Positions 53,379-62,651 of a stretch of DNA of 64,000 nt are shown piece by piece. The notes under the pieces are model-generated. The model did not search any database and was not told the origin of the DNA. It saw only the letters and a list, made by a program, of their open reading frames with translations. Both the position numbers and the translations under genes were made by a program. Numbering within the stretch: position 1 is the stretch's first letter; every line of letters starts with the position of its first letter. Origin of the DNA: Paenibacillus sp. EZ-K15 (GTDB lineage Bacteria > Bacillota > Bacilli > Paenibacillales > Paenibacillaceae). The stretch covers positions 242,284 through 306,283 of the forward strand of contig NZ_PDHM01000005.1 in NCBI RefSeq assembly GCF_002573715.1, read 5' to 3'.

Positions 53379-53491
53379 GAAGGGCTGAATGGCTCAGGAT
53401 TGTTTTTGCCTAAACCGAACTTTACCTGGCAGTCTGCCGCTTGAGCCTGTTATTCTTAGGTTTATGAGATGATGTAAGGGAGCGTGAAGAT

Positions 53492-54010
53492 TTGCAGAGG
53501 AAAACGTTGACGGTTGAGGCATTGCCTGGGTTTGAGCCGGAGATCGGCCGCTGGATATGGGGACTTGAGGATGTGCGGCGAACGATATTGAAACGGCTGG
53601 AAGGGATTCGATATGATCATTTGAACCATAAGGTGGACGGTCGGCAGTCGATCGGTTCACTGTTGTACCATATTGCTTACATTGAAGCGGACTGGCTGTA
53701 CGCCGAGGTGCTTGAATCCGATTGGGACCCGAAAATAAAGGCGTGCTTTCCCTGGGATCACCGTACCGAGGATAACAGTCTTTCTGAAGTGCCGGATCAG
53801 TCACTGGATGAACACCTTGACCGCATGCAGAGGGTACGCCAGGAATTGCTTGCCCATTTCAAAGGCATGGACCTTTCGGACTGGAGGCGAGTCAGACAAC
53901 TGGAACCGTACGATGTAACACCAGAATGGGTAATCTATCATCTGATTGAGCATGAGTCCCATCATCGGGGACAGATATTTCAGCTGTTAAGAGAGTTGGA
54001 GCACGCATAA
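53492..54010 (+). CDS. DinB family protein
   Basis: 172 residues from a TTG start with GGGAG upstream. DinB four-helix bundle: WGLEDVRRTILKRLEGI, SIGSLLYHIAYIEADWLYAEVL (first His), and the C-terminal VIYHLIEHESHHRGQIFQLLREL (HxxxH pair). All three metal-binding histidines are present. It is more divergent than the DinB protein at 30570. Role unknown; some relatives are bacillithiol-dependent transferases. Confidence 0.8.
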   Translation: MQRKTLTVEALPGFEPEIGRWIWGLEDVRRTILKRLEGIRYDHLNHKVDGRQSIGSLLYHIAYIEADWLYAEVLESDWDPKIKACFPWDHRTEDNSLSEVPDQSLDEHLDRMQRVRQELLAHFKGMDLSDWRRVRQLEPYDVTPEWVIYHLIEHESHHRGQIFQLLRELEHA

Positions 54011-54201
54011 GGATCGATTGTCCACTCAAGTGAGACTGGGGCCTTCGTTGCATAATGCCGGAGCCTTTTGAGGCTGCTGCTATAAGCGTTAAATTTTCCC
54101 GGGGCATGGAGCTTTCCTTGCTCTTTTTTGTATATCCTGCAACGATTCAGCATGTCAAAACGTAATAAGCAGATAAAGAGCACGGTATCGGAGGAGATAT
54201 G

Positions 54202-54357
54202 ATGAATAATGAATTTTACGTGGGATGGGGAACGCTGGCGTTGATTAATGCGGGGTTGGCTCAAGGAAAAAACAGAACGGGATTAAACTGGTTTCTGCTA
54301 TCCCTGTTGTTAGGCCCGCTCGCAACCCTGTTTCTTGTTCTGTCAGCTAAAAGATGA
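54202..54357 (+). CDS. 51-residue membrane protein
   Basis: A short gene. GGAGGAG lies 6 bases before ATG ATG (54199/54202) and the frame runs 52 codons to TGA at 54355. The product is MNNEFYVGWGTLALINAGLAQGKNRTG (cut here), followed by a helix WFLLSLLLGPLATLFLVLS and the tail AKR. Two hydrophobic segments around a basic turn suggest a small double-spanning membrane protein. The clean ribosome binding site and hydrophobic pattern make it likely real. Function unknown. Confidence 0.7.
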   Translation: MNNEFYVGWGTLALINAGLAQGKNRTGLNWFLLSLLLGPLATLFLVLSAKR

Positions 54358-54365
54358 TTTGAGCA

Positions 54366-54400
54366 ATAAAAGAGCCGCCTCCCGGCAAGGGAAGCGGCCT
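54366..54400 (-). terminator. Bidirectional terminator
   Basis: GCCGCCTCCC (54374-54383) pairs with GGGAAGCGGC (54389-54398). The minus strand continues TCTTTTATTG and terminates the nucleotidase operon. Confidence 0.75.
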
Positions 54401-54408
54401 TTATCGTA

Positions 54409-54639
54409 TTACATCCGTTGAAACATGGCGGTGTCACGGCTGTAGTGTGTCAGATAACCTGTCTCTTCGTTGCGGATGCGGACGACATCCGGTGTGTAGC
54501 ATTCAATGTAACCTCGCTCGATCTCCACGTATACGCTTGCGGGATCCTCTTCCCATACGGAAACCACCGTTTCCGACAGTGCGGCCGCGAAAAAATGGAT
54601 GTCTTGCGATAGGTACCGACTATTGCGGTCTGTATTCAT
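54409..54639 (-). CDS. Small protein of unknown function
   Basis: 76 residues, soluble: DIHFFAAALSETVVSVWEEDPASVYVEIERGYIECYTPDVVRIRNEETGYLTHYSRDTAMFQRM. The strand-rich core resembles a compact beta protein. Its start immediately follows the stop of the nucleotidase gene, and its AAGGGGATAT site lies within that gene's 3' end, so the two are translationally coupled. The family is not recognised. Confidence 0.6.
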   Translation of the reverse strand: MNTDRNSRYLSQDIHFFAAALSETVVSVWEEDPASVYVEIERGYIECYTPDVVRIRNEETGYLTHYSRDTAMFQRM

Positions 54640-55215
54640 TTATTTCATATCCCCTTGATGGTTAGAATCAGATAAAATACGGTCAACTAACTCGTTCATT
54701 CCCTTCCAGGAATCCTTCAGAATAAATTCATGCTGAATATGCGCGTTCCACGGACGCGGAATCAGAATGGTTTGCTTTCCGGCTTTTCTAGCGGCAATCG
54801 CATTATGGGGACCGTCGTCAATCAGAAGATCGAATTCCACTAAATCCTTGCGCTTGGCCACGAAAAAATTCTCGAACGGAATAAAAGGCATATGCCGCTG
54901 CAGCCATCTCCACTTCTCGGGCACCGAGGAGGGACGCGCTGCGGTAACAACAATAACGTCATAATCATGCGTCATTCTGTGGACTTCGTCAATCGTATAT
55001 TCATCAAATAGTTCAAGTTCTTCATATAAGCCCGGCTTTCCGAAGAAAAACTCTTCTGAGCATTCAGGATGCCAGATTTGGTGCAGGTTATAATCGGTAA
55101 TCTGATCCAGCGTCAGCTGAGGATCTTTGTACTGCAGATTGTGATAGTGAATGGCCTTGGGTATGAGATGGCAGATGGTATCATCCATATCGATGGCGAC
55201 TATTTTTTTGCTCAT
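54640..55215 (-). CDS. HAD-type 5'-nucleotidase (NT5C family)
   Basis: 191 residues. HAD motif I is VAIDMDDTICHL (DxDDT), motif II lies in VIVVTAARPSS, a lysine follows in VAKRKDLVEFD, and the final acidic motif is LLIDDGPHNAIAARKAG. This order matches the 5'(3')-deoxyribonucleotidase family, which dephosphorylates nucleoside monophosphates. The small size without a large cap supports this. GGAGAG precedes the ATG. The next gene follows without a gap. Confidence 0.8.
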   Translation of the reverse strand: MSKKIVAIDMDDTICHLIPKAIHYHNLQYKDPQLTLDQITDYNLHQIWHPECSEEFFFGKPGLYEELELFDEYTIDEVHRMTHDYDVIVVTAARPSSVPEKWRWLQRHMPFIPFENFFVAKRKDLVEFDLLIDDGPHNAIAARKAGKQTILIPRPWNAHIQHEFILKDSWKGMNELVDRILSDSNHQGDMK

Positions 55216-55435
55216 ATCGTCATTACTCTCCTGTAATCATGAATTCTGGAAACGATGATGTTCCGTAATTGTAAGGGACAGGATGCTTATTGGCAAACCG
55301 GAATTAAAAATGGGAGGATGTAACATTTTCTTTCCCCAAACTCTTATAAACTAAGTATAGCATTAATACGGTCAACAACCTTCCTGATATTTACCGGTTG
55401 CGGGAATAACTTAATAATAGAGACCTTCACCCATT

Positions 55436-55469
55436 ATGACAGTACATGTCATGATTGCCCTTTTATAAT
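55436..55469 (+). promoter_or_regulatory. Candidate promoter and operator of the UvrA-like gene
   Basis: ATGACA-GTACA-TGTCAT (55436-55452) is a perfect inverted repeat with 6-base arms, ending 11 bases before TATAAT (55464-55469). It would overlap the -35 region (AGTACA), a good place for a repressor or activator. The regulator is unknown. Confidence 0.45.
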
Positions 55470-55502
55470 AAGAACACTACAGGGCACAAGGGAGGAACGG
55501 CC

Positions 55503-57755
55503 ATGGCGCAAGAATATATCAACATACGTGGAGCCAGGGAGAATAATCTGAAGAATGTTTCGCTGCAAATTCCAAAACGGAAAATCACGGTCTTTACCGG
55601 CGTATCCGGCTCGGGCAAATCGTCCATCGTGTTCGATACCATTAGCTCGGAAGCTCAGCGATTGCTGAATGAGACGTTTACCGCTTTTGTCCGTAACCGA
55701 CTTCCACGGCATAGCCAGCCGGACGTCGATTCGATCGAGAATTTGTCGACGGCCATCGTCATCGACCAGAAGCGTCTGGGGGGGAATTCAAGGTCCACGC
55801 TAGGCACGATCACGGATCTGTACGCCATACTCCGTCTGTTGTTTTCCAGGGTGGGACAGCCATTTGTGGGATACTCCAACGTCTTTTCTTTTAACGACCC
55901 GCAAGGCATGTGTCCGGAATGTCAAGGTATTGGCAGGAAGGTCGAGCTGGATCTAAATAAACTGCTGGATACGAGCAAATCTTTGAATGAGGGAGCAGTC
56001 CGATTTCCTATTTTCTCAGTGGATAGCTGGTATATGAAAAATTACACCATGTCCGGTTTCTTTGATAACGATAAGAAGCTGACCGACTATTCGGAAGCGG
56101 AATGGGATCTCTTTCTATACGGCAAGGAGGGAAAGGTGACGTTTCCGTCCAAGGGTGGACCGGTACAGTCTGACTTCGAAGGCCTCGTGTTGAAGTTCAA
56201 CCGACTGTATATACAGAGAGACAGCAGTGAGTTATCCGAGCGGACCTTAAATCACGTCAAAAATTTTATTACGCATGGCACATGCCCGTTATGCGAGGGA
56301 ACACGGCTCAGTCAAGCGGCATTAAGCTGCAGAATCAACGGGTATAATATCGCCGAGTGTGCGGCCATGGAGATTGGGGAGTTAAGAGAGGTCATCCTGA
56401 ATATCAAGGAGCCGGTGGCTGCCAGTATGGTGGCCAGTTTGGCCGAGCGGCTGCAGCACTTGATGGATATGGGGCTGGATTACCTGACGCTGAATCGGGA
56501 GACGACCACGCTCTCCGGAGGTGAATCGCAGCGGGTGAAGATGGTTAGGCATCTGGGCAGCAGTCTGACGGACATGATGTATGTTTTTGATGAGCCTAGT
56601 GTTGGTTTGCATCCACGGGATGTTCACCGTCTAAACGACATGCTCAGGAAGCTTCGTGATAAGGGCAACACGGTACTGGTCGTGGAGCATGACCGTGACG
56701 TGATTGAAATTGCCGACCATGTGGTGGATGTGGGACCGAATGCCGGTACTCGGGGTGGAGAAGTTGTCTTCGAGGGTACGGTTGAGCAGCTGTGCAGCCA
56801 AGACGCTACGTTAACCGGGCAGTATATGAAACGTTGCATGCCGATGAAAGAACAGTTCCGGGTACCGACAGGACAAATGCGGATTGCTAATGCCAGTCAT
56901 CATAACCTGAAAAATGTAACGGTGGATATCCCGGAAGGCGTGTTGACCGTGGTCACGGGCGTAGCGGGGTCAGGTAAGAGCTCGCTGATTCATCATGCCT
57001 TCCTGTCCCAGCATCCCGAGGCTGTCGTCATCGACCAGTCCGCCGTCAGCACCTCGATCCGTTCCAACCCTGCTACCTATACGGGGATCATGGATGACAT
57101 CCGGAGCATGTTTGCCAAAGCTAACGATCAGAGTCCATCCCTGTTCAGCTTCAATTCCAAAGGAGCCTGTCCCGACTGCCACGGTCTCGGGTTCATCTAT
57201 ACGGACCTGGCGTTTATGGAAGGCATCAAGTCTCCATGCGACACCTGTGATGGCAGGCGCTTTAAGGATGATGTGCTGCAGTATAAGCTCCATGGAAAAA
57301 TGATTACCGACGTACTGGATATGACGGTGCTGCAGGCACTCGATTTTTTCGAGAAAAAAGAAATCAGACGGCGGCTGGAGGCCCTGCACGATGTCGGCTT
57401 GCACTATCTAACACTCGGACAGCCGCTAAGCACCCTGTCCGGGGGCGAAAGCCAGCGCATCAAGCTGGCCAGCGAGCTGCACAAGCAGGGAAAGATCTAC
57501 GTGATGGACGAGCCGACAACGGGGCTGCATATGTCGGATGTCGGGCATTTGCTGGACATGATGAATCGGCTCGTCGATAACGGCAGCTCGGTGATCGTGA
57601 TCGAGCACAATCTGGATGTAATTCGTCAGGCGGATTGGATTATCGATCTCGGACCTGAGGGAGGCAGCAGGGGAGGCAGGGTCATGTTCGAAGGAACGCC
57701 TGCTGAACTGATCATGGCGGAACACTCATTGACAGGGAAGTATGTACGGGGTTAG
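55503..57755 (+). CDS. Short UvrA-like ABC ATPase
   Basis: 750 residues against about 940 for housekeeping UvrA. First ATP site: [13 protein letters not shown] with [17 protein letters not shown] and [12 protein letters not shown]. Second: [14 protein letters not shown] with [17 protein letters not shown] and [12 protein letters not shown]. Zinc motifs [22 protein letters not shown] and CDTCDGRRF are present. The shorter length suggests loss of the UvrB-contact insertion, as in UvrA2/DrrC-like proteins linked to resistance to DNA-binding drugs. GGGAGGAACGGCC precedes the ATG. Monocistronic. Confidence 0.88.
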   Translation: MAQEYINIRGARENNLKNVSLQIPKRKITVFTGVSGSGKSSIVFDTISSEAQRLLNETFTAFVRNRLPRHSQPDVDSIENLSTAIVIDQKRLGGNSRSTLGTITDLYAILRLLFSRVGQPFVGYSNVFSFNDPQGMCPECQGIGRKVELDLNKLLDTSKSLNEGAVRFPIFSVDSWYMKNYTMSGFFDNDKKLTDYSEAEWDLFLYGKEGKVTFPSKGGPVQSDFEGLVLKFNRLYIQRDSSELSERTLNHVKNFITHGTCPLCEGTRLSQAALSCRINGYNIAECAAMEIGELREVILNIKEPVAASMVASLAERLQHLMDMGLDYLTLNRETTTLSGGESQRVKMVRHLGSSLTDMMYVFDEPSVGLHPRDVHRLNDMLRKLRDKGNTVLVVEHDRDVIEIADHVVDVGPNAGTRGGEVVFEGTVEQLCSQDATLTGQYMKRCMPMKEQFRVPTGQMRIANASHHNLKNVTVDIPEGVLTVVTGVAGSGKSSLIHHAFLSQHPEAVVIDQSAVSTSIRSNPATYTGIMDDIRSMFAKANDQSPSLFSFNSKGACPDCHGLGFIYTDLAFMEGIKSPCDTCDGRRFKDDVLQYKLHGKMITDVLDMTVLQALDFFEKKEIRRRLEALHDVGLHYLTLGQPLSTLSGGESQRIKLASELHKQGKIYVMDEPTTGLHMSDVGHLLDMMNRLVDNGSSVIVIEHNLDVIRQADWIIDLGPEGGSRGGRVMFEGTPAELIMAEHSLTGKYVRG

Positions 57756-57878
57756 CGGGAGATCAAAGAAGTGGAGTGAATGGCGGGTCCTTACCGGAGT
57801 CTGACCTAACCCATGCAGTATGTTACATGGAGTTGGCACGAATTCATTTCCGTAGTTGTTTCATAGTGGACTTTATAG

Positions 57879-57914
57879 TGGCCATGCCGCTTATCCCCGC
57901 GGTATGGCCATTCT
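57879..57914 (+). terminator. Terminator after the UvrA-like gene
   Basis: TGGCCATGCCGC (57879-57890) pairs with GCGGTATGGCCA (57899-57910), a 12-bp stem with one G-U. The T content that follows is modest (TTCTAGCGTTGTT). Confidence 0.55.
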
Positions 57915-58054
57915 AGCGTTGTTAGGCTTATAAGACCGCTTAAACGGCAATACTGTATGCTGCGACAGACCAAGTTGGTTAATGAAGTAGGTGTAATAAC
58001 TCGGTCTGAATTCCTAACTTAGCAGCATCTTTATTGTGAATGGGGGATACGACA

Positions 58055-59731
58055 ATGCAGAAGGTATGGTGGAAAGAAGCCGTTGCTTACGAGATCTATC
58101 CGCGCAGTTTTATGGATTCGAATGAAGACGGCATCGGGGATCTGCAAGGGGTTATATCCCGTCTGGATTATTTGAAGGATCTCGGGATTGACGTTATATG
58201 GGTATGCCCCATCTATCGCTCGTCCAATAGCGACAACGGTTACGATATCAGCGATTATCAGGATATTATGACGGAGTTCGGATCCATGGCCGACTTCGAT
58301 CAGCTGCTGGCCGAAATCCATAACCGCGGCATGCGGCTTATTATGGATCTGGTGCTCAATCATACCTCGGATGAACATCCTTGGTTTATTGAATCCCGTT
58401 CCTCAAGGACTAATCCGAAGCGGGATTACTACATCTGGCGGGATGCGAGGGACGGGGCCGAGCCGAACAATTGGGAATCCGTCTTCACCGGTTCCGCTTG
58501 GGAATATGACGAGTTAACGGATCAATACTATCTCCACCTCTATTCCAAGAAGCAGCCTGACTTAAATATGGAGAATCCGGCGGTCAGGGATGATCTGGTC
58601 AGGATGATCCGTTGGTGGCTGGATAAAGGGATTGACGGTTTCCGCGTGGATGCGATTACCCATATTAAGAAGCTTCCGGGTTTGCCGGATATGCCGAATC
58701 CGAATCACCTTCGATATGTCGACTCGAATCCTGGACATCGGAATATAGCGGGCATCCATGATTTTCTTCAGCAATTCAAACGCGAGGCGTTCGCGCATTA
58801 TGACATTATGACGGTTGGCGAAGCGAGCGGCATTCCGATAGCGGAAGCAGACCGCTGGATCGGGGAAGAGAACGGGGCGCTGAACATGATTTTTCAATTT
58901 GAGCATGTCAATCTTGATTTCGGACTCGAAGGACGCTGGGATTATGCGATCTGGGACTTGGCCGAATTGAAGCAGATCATGCATAAATGGCAGACGGGCC
59001 TTGAAGGCATGGGCTGGAATGCTCTCTATATGGAGAATCACGATCAGCCGCGCTCCGTATCCCGTTTTGGCGATCCGGTTCACTATCATAAGGAATCGGC
59101 CAAGATGCTGGCTACTTTTTTTATGCTGATGCAGGGGACGCCGTTTATTTATCAGGGGCAGGAAATCGGAATGACGAATGTCGAGTTTGCGGAGCTGAGC
59201 GATTATCGGGATGTAGAGATCTACAATTATTACCGAGAGCGGCTGTTGGACGGGAAAGATGTGTCCGAGACGATGCGCAGAATCGCGTACCGGGCAAGGG
59301 ACAATGCAAGAACGCCGATGCAGTGGGATGACACGCTTTATGGCGGCTTCTCCACGGTTGTGCCGTGGATCCGCTGTAATCCGAATTATCATGAGATCAA
59401 CGTGGAGCAGCAGTTAGATGATCCCGATTCCATTCTGAATTACTATAAAACCTTGATCCGATTGCGCAAATCCAGTGAGGCGCTGATCTACGGAAAATAT
59501 GAAGCCGTGCTTAAGGAACACTCAGAAATTTTCGCTTATTCCAGATCGTTGGGGAATGAGACGTACTTGGTCGTACTCAATTTCTATAGCGGAACACCGG
59601 ATTTTCAATTCCCGGCAGAATGGCGTGAGCATCATCCAGAAGTGGTACTCTCGAATTACGAGCGCTCGGACCGAAGTTTCGACGAATTCGCTCTACACCC
59701 TTATGAAGCGATAGTTTATCGTGTAAACTAA
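58055..59731 (+). CDS. GH13 alpha-glucosidase (oligo-1,6-glucosidase type)
   Basis: 558 residues, typical for the family. YEIYPRSFMDSNEDGIGDLQGVISRLDYLKDLGIDVIWVCPIY opens the barrel. DLVLNHTSDEHPWF is region I, GFRVDAITHI holds the nucleophile Asp (about residue 199), TVGEASG the acid/base Glu, and MENHDQPRSVSRFGD the third Asp. This is the pattern of intracellular enzymes hydrolysing alpha-1,6 or alpha-1,4 linkages in short sugars (MalL/TreA group). ATG 58055 follows GGGGGAT. A polyol dehydrogenase gene follows 39 bases later. Confidence 0.9.
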   Translation: MQKVWWKEAVAYEIYPRSFMDSNEDGIGDLQGVISRLDYLKDLGIDVIWVCPIYRSSNSDNGYDISDYQDIMTEFGSMADFDQLLAEIHNRGMRLIMDLVLNHTSDEHPWFIESRSSRTNPKRDYYIWRDARDGAEPNNWESVFTGSAWEYDELTDQYYLHLYSKKQPDLNMENPAVRDDLVRMIRWWLDKGIDGFRVDAITHIKKLPGLPDMPNPNHLRYVDSNPGHRNIAGIHDFLQQFKREAFAHYDIMTVGEASGIPIAEADRWIGEENGALNMIFQFEHVNLDFGLEGRWDYAIWDLAELKQIMHKWQTGLEGMGWNALYMENHDQPRSVSRFGDPVHYHKESAKMLATFFMLMQGTPFIYQGQEIGMTNVEFAELSDYRDVEIYNYYRERLLDGKDVSETMRRIAYRARDNARTPMQWDDTLYGGFSTVVPWIRCNPNYHEINVEQQLDDPDSILNYYKTLIRLRKSSEALIYGKYEAVLKEHSEIFAYSRSLGNETYLVVLNFYSGTPDFQFPAEWREHHPEVVLSNYERSDRSFDEFALHPYEAIVYRVN

Positions 59732-59770
59732 GTTGGTAAGCGATTTCTTGAGATGAGAGGTGAATGCAGC

Positions 59771-60832
59771 TTGTCACAACCAAACATGATGTCTGCCGCC
59801 GTTCTTGATCGCCCTTTATCCATTGGGGTGAAGCAGGTTCCCATTCCGGAGCCGAAGCCGGATGAAGCCTTGATTCAAGTGTATTGCATCGGCATATGCG
59901 GTTCGGATGTGCATTACTATGAGCATGGACGGATTGGCAGGTATGAGGTGAAGGAACCGTTGATTCTGGGACATGAGCTTGCCGGCGTTGTCGTAAGAAC
60001 GGGGGAGAAGGTGAGAAATGTCTCCGTCGGTGACCGCGTGGCCGTGGAACCGGGCGTTACGTGCGGGCGTTGCTCTTATTGTAAAAGCGGACGTTACAAC
60101 CTCTGTCCGGATGTTGTATTTATGGCCACCCCGCCGGTTGACGGAGCTTGGGCTGAATACGTCGCGGTGCGAAGCGACTTCCTGTTCCGGCTGCCGGATG
60201 AAATGTCCTTTGAGGAAGGCGCTTTGCTTGAACCGCTGTCCGTAGGACTTCATGCCGTACGCCGCGGGCGTATCCGGCCAGAGGACCGGGTGCTGGTGCT
60301 CGGACTGGGGCCGATTGGCTTGCTTGCGATGGAGGCGGCCAAAATGTCCGGAGCCTCACAGGTATATGGCAGCGACGTCGTGGAATACCGGCGTAATCTG
60401 GCCCTGCAGATGGGAGCCTCCGGTGTGATCAATCCGATGGATGAATCCGTTCCGCAGCGATTGAACGAACTTACGGGCGGCAAAGGCATTGATCTTATTA
60501 TTGAAACGTCGGGCAACGCCGGTGCCATCGCGGATTCAATCGGTTATGTAAACCGCGGTGGCCGGATTGTGTATGTAGGTCTGCCCACAAAGGATGCCAT
60601 CCCGGTGGATATTGGCGCTTTGGTTGATGCCGAGCTGGATGTATACGGCGTGTTCCGCTATGCAAACACGTACCCGGCGGCTATTCAGATGCTGCAAAAC
60701 AAGGGCAGCCGCATACGCGATATCATCACCCACCAGTTTTCCTTAGAACAGATCGAGGAAGCTGTAGAGCTTGCTCGCACGCAAAAGGACACCAGCGTAA
60801 AAGTCATGATCTATCCTCATCCAACCGCATAA
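59771..60832 (+). CDS. Zinc-dependent sorbitol-type dehydrogenase
   Basis: 353 residues from TTG 59771 (GAGAGGTGA upstream). Medium-chain dehydrogenase features: catalytic zinc ligands in GICGSDVHYYEHG and LGHELAG with the Glu of LLEPLSVGLHA; structural zinc cysteines in TCGRCSYCKSGRYNLC; and the NAD loop VLGLGPIGLLAMEAAK. The sequence is closest to L-iditol/sorbitol or xylitol dehydrogenases. Co-transcription with the alpha-glucosidase suggests joint use of an oligosaccharide containing a polyol, though the real substrate is unknown. Confidence 0.88.
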   Translation: MSQPNMMSAAVLDRPLSIGVKQVPIPEPKPDEALIQVYCIGICGSDVHYYEHGRIGRYEVKEPLILGHELAGVVVRTGEKVRNVSVGDRVAVEPGVTCGRCSYCKSGRYNLCPDVVFMATPPVDGAWAEYVAVRSDFLFRLPDEMSFEEGALLEPLSVGLHAVRRGRIRPEDRVLVLGLGPIGLLAMEAAKMSGASQVYGSDVVEYRRNLALQMGASGVINPMDESVPQRLNELTGGKGIDLIIETSGNAGAIADSIGYVNRGGRIVYVGLPTKDAIPVDIGALVDAELDVYGVFRYANTYPAAIQMLQNKGSRIRDIITHQFSLEQIEEAVELARTQKDTSVKVMIYPHPTA

Positions 60833-60909
60833 CATGGTTGCAACCGGGAGAGTCGCTTTTCGGGTCCAGCACGTTTAATCGTGTCCAAACAACGTCATTG
60901 ATCATCATA

Positions 60910-60949
60910 AAAAGGCACCATTCCAACATTAGTCGGAGCGGTGCCTTTT
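60910..60949 (-). terminator. Bidirectional terminator
   Basis: AAAAGGCACC (60910-60919) pairs with GGTGCCTTTT (60940-60949), a perfect 10-bp stem with T tails on both strands. It separates the convergent dehydrogenase and anti-sigma genes. Confidence 0.85.
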
Positions 60950-60960
60950 CATAATCCAGG

Positions 60961-61809
60961 TTAGTTCGGGCGTTCATTGCTCATCCAGCTGTCGATACGC
61001 AGATCATCGCTGTAGCTGTCGCGAGCCGAAATTTCACCAAGCTTCTGCTCGGCTTCCTCACGGGTATCGAACCCGCCGATGACCGCGATGAAGTCACCGC
61101 CAGCGGTCTTAATGAAGGTCACGTCGTCTTCCATATAAATCTCTTCAAGAATAGCAAGGGATTCCCCTTGTGGCATGGATTCACTGCGGATATAGAAGAC
61201 CTCGCGCGGGGTTACCGGCTCGCCGGTCGAAGTGAGCTTCAGCTCAATATAGCCGGGGTCTTTATATTCGGATACGGTATGCTTCACGCCATCCTTCAGT
61301 TCAACGACAAAACGCATGGCCGAGTCGTCCAAAATCACATTTTCATAGACATCCTTCACCAGCGGCAGGGCCAGCATGTCGTTCTTGAGGGTTTCATAAT
61401 CAAAGTTTCGTACGCCGTTAAACGTGAAGATCAGACGGTTTGGTGCATCCCGATGATCCACGGTGTAGGCCGGGACGCTGGAAACGGACTTGCCTTCCTG
61501 ATCAAATTGAATCTTAAACACGTCCTCGGAAGCTTCCGTACCCACGGTAACGCCGTCGGTCCGCTCGCCTCCGCCCCCGAACTGCAGAACCTGAACGATG
61601 CTGCCCACCACAGGGACTTTGGCTAAGGCGTTGGCCACCGTCGGGATGTTGACCACGAATAGCAGGGCAATGGCAGCTGCAACAACGGACGAATATCTCG
61701 TCAAGCGCATGGAGCGTTTGCGGGCAGCCGCCTTTTTCTGTGCTGCGGCCATAACGTCGGTTAGCTGGGCAGGGATCTCAATGTGTTCGTAGCGTTCTTT
61801 TCCTGTCAT
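60961..61809 (-). CDS. Anti-sigma-like membrane protein (DUF4179-related)
   Basis: 282 residues. A short cytoplasmic N-terminus with a basic stretch (AAAQKKAAARKRSMRLTRY) leads to one membrane helix (YSSVVAAAIALLFVVNIPTVANALA, about 39-63). An extracytoplasmic domain follows that ends in a SPOR-like repeat (FIAVIGGFDTREEAEQKLGEI). The start overlaps the sigma gene stop by four bases. This matches DUF4179-type regulators that bind the upstream-encoded ECF sigma factor. It is related in plan to the protein at 147-1550. Confidence 0.75.
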   Translation of the reverse strand: MTGKERYEHIEIPAQLTDVMAAAQKKAAARKRSMRLTRYSSVVAAAIALLFVVNIPTVANALAKVPVVGSIVQVLQFGGGGERTDGVTVGTEASEDVFKIQFDQEGKSVSSVPAYTVDHRDAPNRLIFTFNGVRNFDYETLKNDMLALPLVKDVYENVILDDSAMRFVVELKDGVKHTVSEYKDPGYIELKLTSTGEPVTPREVFYIRSESMPQGESLAILEEIYMEDDVTFIKTAGGDFIAVIGGFDTREEAEQKLGEISARDSYSDDLRIDSWMSNERPN

Positions 61810-62324
61810 AGATTATCGACCTCTCCCTCGATTAAATACGATTTTAATTTTCCGATAATGCGGTAGAATCTGGTCTTGACCGTGTTTTCGGACAATGACA
61901 GCACATCTGCCATTTCTCGAAAGCGCAGGTCCTCAAAAAACTTCAGAATAATATAGGTTTTCTCTTCTGGCATCAGTCTGTCCAGCGCTTCATATAAATC
62001 CATTTTCTCTTCCAGCGGTATGGTATGCTCTGCGGCTGCATAGTCTTGCGTTTGGTCCTCCATATAAGTTACCCGCTTCTTGCGACCGAGATGGTCGATG
62101 GCAGCGTTAATGACAATCCGGGTCATCCAGGACTCAAAATACTGCGGCGTGTTCATCCGCTCGTAAGCGAGATATCCCTTATAGGTTGCCTCGGAGACGA
62201 TATCGAGTGCCTCTTGCTCATTTTTGACATAGCAATAGGCCACCCGGTATAACTTGCTTTTGCATTTCTCAATATTTTCGCTGAACTGTTTTGGCTTCGA
62301 CTCTTTCGCTCTCAGTTCACTCAC
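61806..62324 (-). CDS. ECF RNA polymerase sigma factor
   Basis: 172 residues. Region 2: KLYRVAYCYVKNEQEALDIVSEATYKGYLAYERMNTPQYFESWMTRIVINAAIDHLGRKKR. Region 4: LMPEEKTYIILKFFEDLRFREMADVLSLSENTVKTRFYRIIGKLKSYL. The GTG start has only an abutting GGGGTGA site, so initiation may be weak or elsewhere. It is the first gene of a two-gene unit with its anti-sigma partner. Such pairs respond to cell envelope stress and are often autoregulated. Confidence 0.9.
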   Translation of the reverse strand: MSELRAKESKPKQFSENIEKCKSKLYRVAYCYVKNEQEALDIVSEATYKGYLAYERMNTPQYFESWMTRIVINAAIDHLGRKKRVTYMEDQTQDYAAAEHTIPLEEKMDLYEALDRLMPEEKTYIILKFFEDLRFREMADVLSLSENTVKTRFYRIIGKLKSYLIEGEVDNL

Positions 62325-62331
62325 CCCTAAC

Positions 62332-62345
62332 TACTAGCGCTAGTA
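62332..62345. promoter_or_regulatory. Perfect palindrome before the sigma gene
   Basis: TACTAGCGCTAGTA, a 14-base perfect palindrome, lies 8 bases upstream of the sigma factor start codon, overlapping the 5' leader. It may be an operator or form a hairpin that limits translation of the already weak start. Confidence 0.4.
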
Positions 62346-62535
62346 TTTTATGTCATGGCACGAATTCGTTTTGATCTATTCCTGGTTTAATGGGTTGGAT
62401 CATGCTCAAGTACTTGAGTGCGCTTGACTGATCATTAGACCGTGGAGCGGGCCAAATAGTTTTAGCCGGGGATAAAAAAGTTGCGACTTGGTGAGATATA
62501 CCATCTGATTCACTTAAAAAAATTAATCCGTGAAC

Positions 62536-62564
62536 TTAACAGAAGTCATTAACGGTGTTACTAT
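62536..62564 (+). promoter_or_regulatory. Promoter of the MFS gene
   Basis: TTAACA at 62536-62541, 17-base spacer, TACTAT at 62559-62564, about 85 bases before the MFS start. Confidence 0.6.
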
Positions 62565-62651
62565 ATTAACCATATAAAATGTACGGAGGCCAGAACATGT
62601 AGGTTTTTATACCCTAACCAACACAACTAAATACAGAATTGGGGTAGAAAG

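Noticed and set aside
58562..59392. 276-residue open frame antisense to the alpha-glucosidase gene
   Set aside because: Fully within a certain gene; shadow frame.
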